A stretch of 64,000 bases of DNA, taken from contig JAJOHG010000033.1 in assembly GCA_021029095.1 (NCBI GenBank), positions 186,001 to 250,000 on the forward strand, written 5' to 3'. Source of the stretch: Phellopilus nigrolimitatus (lineage: Eukaryota > Basidiomycota > Agaricomycetes > Hymenochaetales > Hymenochaetaceae). Shown here piece after piece: positions 58,947 through 64,000 of the stretch. Under the pieces are notes generated by a model that worked only from the letters and a program-made list of their open reading frames with translations, made no database searches and was not told where the DNA came from. The position numbers and the translations under genes were made by a program. Position 1 is the first letter of the stretch; each line of letters begins with the position of its first letter.

Positions 58947-60343
58947 CTACCTTCCGAGCATTTTATTGCACAAAGGACAACGCTTGTATAACCCGACAGA
59001 TTTGCTGAGGCAACTAATAAAGGCGCTGCATTAGTACTTTTCCTCTGCAAAAGAGAAATTACAGCGTACTCTGAGCAGAAGACATGCTCGCATGACAGTT
59101 CGGCCAAGTTCGTCTTGCGTTCCATACATATCGGACATTCCTTTCCTGGCAAGCCATCTGTCGCCTTCCTGTGTGGCTTGGCCCGTGCTTTTTCTGGAAA
59201 CGGAATGGGAGACGGTGATCTTGATGAGTCATGGACTCGGAGACAAAGTCCTGAGGGCAGAGCGCATTGGGAGACGGAAATCTTGATGAAAAAAGCTCGA
59301 GACGCATCTGCTCTGCGTCATCGGATCTAGTCTGCAAGACCACAAAGGTAGAAGAGCGCTGGGAAATGGGCAAGACAGATCGCGTAGAGTAATCTTCATC
59401 CTCTTCATCTTGAGACTCCAGAAGAATTCAAAAAGCAGCCATATACCGGAAATAATCTGAAGTGCAAATCCTAGCGCTGACAGTTAGACGATGCTATTGA
59501 GAATAGATCAGCGAAAAGTGGCGTACCTGGTCCAGGTTTATAGTTCTTTCCAATCCCTAGGTTGACGAGGCTGCTTGTCACCGACTTCAAGTGGTAGTTG
59601 AACGCAATGTCACAGAGAAAGGAAATAAAAGCCACAAAGATTGCAAATGCGTAAACAAGCGGGTTTGCGCTGTTAAAGCAGAGTAGAATGAAGCATATAA
59701 CCATCATAATAGAGACTGCAGTCCGAACAAGATCAGTTAAGCAACACAAAAAGGTGTAGGTTTGAAGGCCAAACCTGCTGCGTGTGAAGCCAGAGCTCTT
59801 GTCCATGCGGGTGTCACACTTTTGGATCCGGGCTTTTCGGAACCCGCTGTTGCACTCAATGTTAGGCCATATCCGTATCCTAGAAAACCCAATTATATAA
59901 TATAAGTGGCACGCCAAATATATAATATAAGTGGCACGCCAAAATGGAGAGATTTTTCGCCTACTTTGCTCGCTACACAGTCGGAGAGTTCCAGTTAAAT
60001 TGCAAGGTGAGAATGTGTCGCAGATTTCACCAACTAGCGAGGTTCGATGAAGACAAAAAGACCTATTACGAGCTTCAACAAACAGATAAGAGGTGAAGAG
60101 CAAAATTGTTTACCACACTCCAAACTTCATGCGAAACAGAAGTAATTAAGCGAACATGTTCTTGCATGACCCATGGTAACAACTCACTCGGACTTCACCA
60201 ATATTACTGGCCGCGGACGAGTTCAGATTGACTCGAAAGAGATCTAGCGTCGAGAGAGCGGGGTTCTGGATAGATATGGTCGGGAGTACAGACATCACAG
60301 TCGCGCAAAAGAATAAGAATAGTCGCGTCTTGTGTTGAATCAT
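58947..60343 (-). CDS. SUR7/PalI-like four-TM protein apparently fused to a C-terminal RING finger
   Basis: The N-terminus MIQHKTRLFLFFCATVMSVLP is TM1, followed by an ectodomain ending FGVW, then a Cys-containing loop (FSPCNLTGTLRLCSEQ) and a GYGLTLSATA-type segment. Further hydrophobic stretches lie at about 59700-59470 (AFAIFVAFISFLCDIAFN, then ALQIISGIWLLFEFF): the layout of SUR7/PalI plasma-membrane or eisosome proteins. An acidic linker (ESQDEEDEDYSTRSVLP) leads to CPICMERKTNLAELSCEHVF, then by an intron in phase to CSDCLSKSVGLYKRCPLCNK and a stop: a complete C3HC4 RING. The frame between the last TM and the linker shifts near 59425, so one gene is likely but not proven. It would be a membrane-anchored E3 ubiquitin ligase. 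Confidence 0.6.
59894..59943. repeat. Perfect 25-bp tandem duplication
   Basis: Two identical units (TATATAATATAAGTGG.. core, ending GCACGCCAAA) at 59894-59918 and 59919-59943, within the SUR7/RING gene. No divergence between units implies a recent duplication. Confidence 0.95.
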
Positions 60344-60894
60344 CGTTGAGAGGGATAGCCGTTAAATGACCTTGGAACCCGCTGCATGTCGCCTTATAAA
60401 CAAAAATGCGCTTCATTCAGGACAGCCATGGTTATCCTGGAAGCTGTTGGGAATTGCCAGTTGCGACCTTATCACGAAGTTGAACATTTGGTAGCATATG
60501 CATAGCATTCATCGAGTTATAAGTACAGTAGGATGATTCACTTCTTAGTGCATTGAAGAGAGACAGTTCTTGAAAAGGAAGGAAGAAGAATTTTCACATG
60601 ACACAGGTTCCGTGGCTGACACTGCTTTGCCACCGTATTATCCGTATAAGGTTAGTCGAAGTATAGAAACGCATATGGAGTACACAGCCGAATCCACAAT
60701 AGTCATTGCGAGTATACAACACTGCCCCCAATCCATATGATATCTCGATTCTCGAGGCACCTTTCCCGACCAACAGATTCCGGAAGGGATCGAAACAGAG
60801 AAATAAAAGAAGACCTCAAAACGTCCCATGGCTCAGCAAGGCATAGCAGACAGTGCTTAGCCCTTCGAAGAGTCTGCTACGTTACTTTAACCAG
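60344..60894. other. Intergenic, no gene seen
   Basis: Promoter of the SUR7/RING gene (minus) and the flank of the GMC relic. Short minus-strand frames show no domain. Confidence 0.4.
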
Positions 60895-61848
60895 CAACAA
60901 GCAGAGCAAAGTACGAGCTCCAGATGGAGCATATCCGAGAGAAATGGCCGAGTATTGAGTTTATGATGTATTCGCCTGCACCGAGTGCGTATTTGTTTTT
61001 CATTTATTCATTTTCACGTAGAGCGGACTTCTTAGACCAAATGCTGCAGAGCTTCCCGACCCGAGCAAAAAGTATTTGTCACTCGGTCCCGCTGTCATAG
61101 TCATCCACCCTTTATATACTCCTGAAGGCCGCGTACTGACACCTACTAGCATGTTGTTTCGAACACATTCTGCAATCGACCTGCCGCCTTCGCCGAGCCC
61201 TATGGTGAATACGAACCTTTCGAACACCTCTATGTATGAGTGCTCTAATAGAATTTCTTCAAAGATCTAGCGACCATGGTGGAAACAATCGAATTCGTCC
61301 GCCGCCTCGTTAAAGAGGAGCCTTTGAAGAGTCTCCTCTCAGGAGTCGAGCTCAACCCAGGAGAAGAATATAAGACTGACGAAAAGATTGCAGGCGAGAA
61401 CTCTGACAATGAAGCATTATTGAGAGCATTGGAGCTCACATAAATCATCCAAGAGTACTTGAGACTGAACATTGGACCTACTTTTCGTAAGCCGCTCCCC
61501 CGAATTGAGGCATTTTCGAATCTCATAAAGTCCACCCTCTCTTAGACACTATCGGCTCTGCGTCGATGTTGCCTCTTGAAGATGACGGAGTGGTCGACGC
61601 AAATCTCAAGGTGCATAAGAGCACAAACATTAGGGTTGCGGATACATCGATTGTTCCTCTGCATGTCGGCGCTCATATTCAAGGTAGGCCTCTCTTCGTT
61701 GTCCTTGACATCTCCATATGCCTGATATTATCTCACCAGCACTGGCCTATGCCATCGGAGAAAAAGGTAGCATCTTCTTAATTGACAACAGAACGGCTAA
61801 GCTGATGGAAGTTGCACAGCTGCGGACATCATAAAGACAACTTGTTGA
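60895..61848 (+). pseudogene. C-terminal relic of a GMC oxidoreductase
   Basis: Recognisable pieces run in order in several frames: MEHIREKWPSIEFMMYSP, NAAELPDPSKKYLSLGPA, HPLYTPEGRV, then FVRRLVKEEPLKSLLSGV and ELNPGEEYKTDEKI. After in-frame stops (TAA 61441-61443, TAG near 61544) comes IGSASMLPLEDDGVVDANLK, then TNIRVADTSIVPLHVGAHIQ and, across two still-valid introns, YAIGEKAADIIKTTC with TGA at 61846-61848. This is the substrate-binding/C-terminal half of the choline dehydrogenase/alcohol oxidase family. The FAD-binding N-terminal half is absent upstream, and the catalytic HWHxxGT segment is degraded to VHPLLDTIGS. A true relic, not a short gene. GMC enzymes generate H2O2 or redox partners in wood decay. 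Confidence 0.8.
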
Positions 61849-62872
61849 GGAGTAGTCTATGCCATAACCGTTTGCTGTTCGCATCAAATAGTTCATGTTA
61901 TCCGACATTGCCAGCGCTAAACGCAGGCCAGAGTTCGGAAGACCATTATAGAACTTCTGGGCTACTGTATTTGATCTCGAACCTAGGTCCGACTTATCCT
62001 TTCAGTAAAGAGGGAAAGCATCTTGAAGCTCAGAAATCCAAAGGTCGCCAAAGACAAGATCAAGCATAGGCAGATCATTGCTGTACGCTTTGGCATTCAG
62101 TTCTTGGAATATAGTGAGCGGAACGCGCGCGGTGTCCGCAAATACCGCGCAGTGATACATACAGGATATTTATATGAAAGTAACGCATGCTTACAAGTTG
62201 TACAGCCAGACACATCGTCTTTGACAATTCCAATTGTACGATAGTCTGTCCACCAGAGGGTCCAGCAACCGCACGTCAAAGCCGTAGGCAGAGTTCGTAA
62301 ACATAAAAAGCGACCCTCTTTCTTCTGCTTCCAAGTCACACGGAAAGTGTGCTTTCCATGTACGTCGATGGTCACTATAGATAAAAAGACCTGGACAAGT
62401 AGATAGGCAGGCAATCAGGCATGTCAAAGAGCAGTCTTGTCAGAGTCCTATATATGAGCAGATTCGGAATGCCACAGTCGAAACAAATCCTGTACCAAAT
62501 ACTTATTCACACTTCTTTGATGTCGAAAGCCGTATGTTTTGAGCTAGTAGAACGTAAAGCCTCGTGAACGAGGACAGGGTGGCTAGAGGCGAAGCGCTGC
62601 ACAGAGCAATTGAGACGACCACATCTTACATAAATCCCCTCGGCCACATTTTGTCTCGTTAAGCGTGTGCCACCGTCACGTTGACGAAAGTGCGAGAACA
62701 TATAAGCCACCGTCATCTTGATTCTAATACAAGAAGGCAGTGGAGATGGGTTGTTGTGGTTGCTCGAGGAAAGCTGCACCGTGACCACAGCGCGCGTGCC
62801 GCCTTCGTGCAAATTTTGAAGTCGCGTCCTTCGAGCTCTCACCGCCCACCTCACCAACTTACACATTACACA
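61849..62872. other. Intergenic, no gene seen
   Basis: About 1 kb between the GMC relic and IPI1. No supported frame on either strand. The IPI1 leader just before 62873 is C/T-rich. Confidence 0.45.
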
Positions 62873-64000
62873 ATGACAAAAAGCGCGAAAAGAAAGAAGG
62901 AAAGGACGACTGACTTCACCGTAAGCAATTTATCTCTATCAATACGTTGTACCTTGAAAATACCTTATTTTCGTGCAGAAACCGAAGCTGAAGCTTGGGA
63001 AAGGCAAGCAGCCTGCGACGAATGCTATAGACACTTCTTACAAGGCCCGCTGTAAGTGATACTTGCGTGGACATTCAGGACAACTTCGAACTAAGTCCTT
63101 TAGCAATTGCTCTACCACAGCAGAGCATTGCTACTACTAAGGATGCATCTGCCCCCACGACGAAGAGGAAACTCACACTTGAGGATCTGTTGGCGCATTT
63201 GAAGCATTATAGTGCGGGAATTCGCAAAGGTTCGTCCTCCAAGTGCTTTTATGTTGATGCTTACCCATTTACGACGTACTGGCCATGCAGATGCTCTGCA
63301 AGGTCTACACGAGCTGCTCGAAGAACATCGTTTTTTGCTAGAGCCGAACCTCCTGAAATTAACGAATACATGCGTACGCCTAATCAGCGACGAGGTACGA
63401 ACTTGGTTCCGGGCGATTTCCCACTCTGTCTAGGCTAAGCTTAAGCATACAGGACTCATCTGTACGAAAAGCGCTCCATTCGTTCTTCGCCTGGCTCCTG
63501 CCTCGAATACCTCGGGTATGTCAACTTTAACCAGCTTGGTTAGTCCTAACTTCCGTTACCTTAGGAACATTTAGCTCCCCATGCCCCGACGATCCTTCTT
63601 TTCACTGCATCCGCTCAGACTCACATCTTCCCCGAAATCAGGATCGACGCTATCCGTATCATAGACCTCTTACTTGAGTTTATTCCAGAGTATGTTGTCA
63701 ACGGATTTATGGGCGCGGAGCCGGCTGGAGATCAGAGCAGTCACGGGAAGAAGATTCTAGACGGTTATCTCGGTCTTTTGAACGTGGGTGCGCGATTCAA
63801 CGAGGATGAGGGAAAGGGGTCCGGATCCTCTTCTCATATCGTCGGCCAGCCTTCATCGCTTGTAATGTTGTCTTCAGTGGTGCGCTTACAAGTTTTACTT
63901 TTCACTGGTTAGCACTTATTTTGACATTCTATCCCACCAAAGTCGAAGGCAACTGTTTTGAGATCTTTCGCGAACTTCCTACTCCATGCAACTGCGCAGG
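62873..64000 (+). CDS. IPI1: Pre-rRNA-processing protein Ipi1 (Rix1 complex), 3' end cut by window edge
   Basis: Exon 1 MTKSAKRKKERTTDFT is joined by short introns to KPKLKLGKGKQPATNAIDTS, SIALPQQSIATTKDASAPTT and KRKLTLEDLLAHLKHYSAGI. DALQGLHELLEEHRFLLEPN and LLKLTNTCVRLISDE then join to DSSVRKALHSFFAWLLPRIP, EHLAPHAPTILLFTASAQTH and IFPEIRIDAIRIIDLLLEFI. This is the Ipi1 (human TEX10) armadillo-like N-terminal domain. With Rix1/Ipi2 and Ipi3 it acts in ITS2 processing and pre-60S maturation in the nucleus. All introns examined keep frame. The C-terminal part lies beyond base 64000. Confidence 0.9.

Overview
The window is nuclear DNA of a filamentous basidiomycete, most likely an Agaricomycete wood or litter decayer. 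The support is: many short introns (about 50-100 bp, GT..AG); an AA9 lytic polysaccharide monooxygenase; a basidiomycete-type kinase-like protein; two fungal 7TM receptor-like genes; LRR/F-box proteins; and Ser/Thr-rich single-pass membrane proteins. Housekeeping genes (TIM8, SSS1/Sec61-gamma, GCV2, IES1, IPI1, an ARMH3/DUF1741 protein) are mixed with accessory genes, as is usual in fungal chromosomes. I found no tRNA, rRNA or CRISPR.

Layout. 1-5.4 kb (minus): TauD-type dioxygenase (cut by the window edge), a diverged copy of the INO80 subunit Ies1, and an NTF2-like DUF1348 protein. 5.4-12.2 kb: sparse, with a weak membrane ORF, a decayed F-box gene and a single-pass membrane protein. 12.2-24.8 kb: a very GC-rich block with a second, GC-rich IES1 (plus), a giant alpha/beta-hydrolase (minus), TIM8, a MITE-like element, a lysophospholipid acyltransferase (minus) and an LRR/F-box gene. 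24.8-27.2 kb: repeat-rich gene desert. 27.2-34.6 kb: DUF423/TMEM256 gene, a zinc-finger-like nuclear protein, SSS1 divergent from a mitochondrial PPR gene. 34.7-41.6 kb (minus): glycine decarboxylase P-protein and ARMH3-like protein. 41.8-50.3 kb: two related 7TM genes flanking an AA9 LPMO, a multi-pass and a single-pass membrane protein. 50.8-58 kb (plus): kinase-like gene with a long nuclear-type tail and an amino-acid permease. 58.9-64 kb: a SUR7/PalI-like gene that appears fused to a RING finger, a GMC oxidoreductase relic, and IPI1 (cut by the right edge).

The genes do not form one pathway. GCV2 (one-carbon/serine-glycine metabolism), SSS1 (ER translocon), TIM8 (mitochondrial import), IES1 (chromatin) and IPI1 (60S maturation) are independent housekeeping functions. 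The 41.8-50.3 kb stretch is the one area where the content (secreted oxidase, two receptors, membrane proteins) could suggest an environment-response cluster, but co-regulation is inference only.

Many otherwise healthy genes show single-base frame breaks, several at G or C runs. I read these mainly as probable assembly indels. They are kept apart from the F-box and GMC loci, which show genuine decay.
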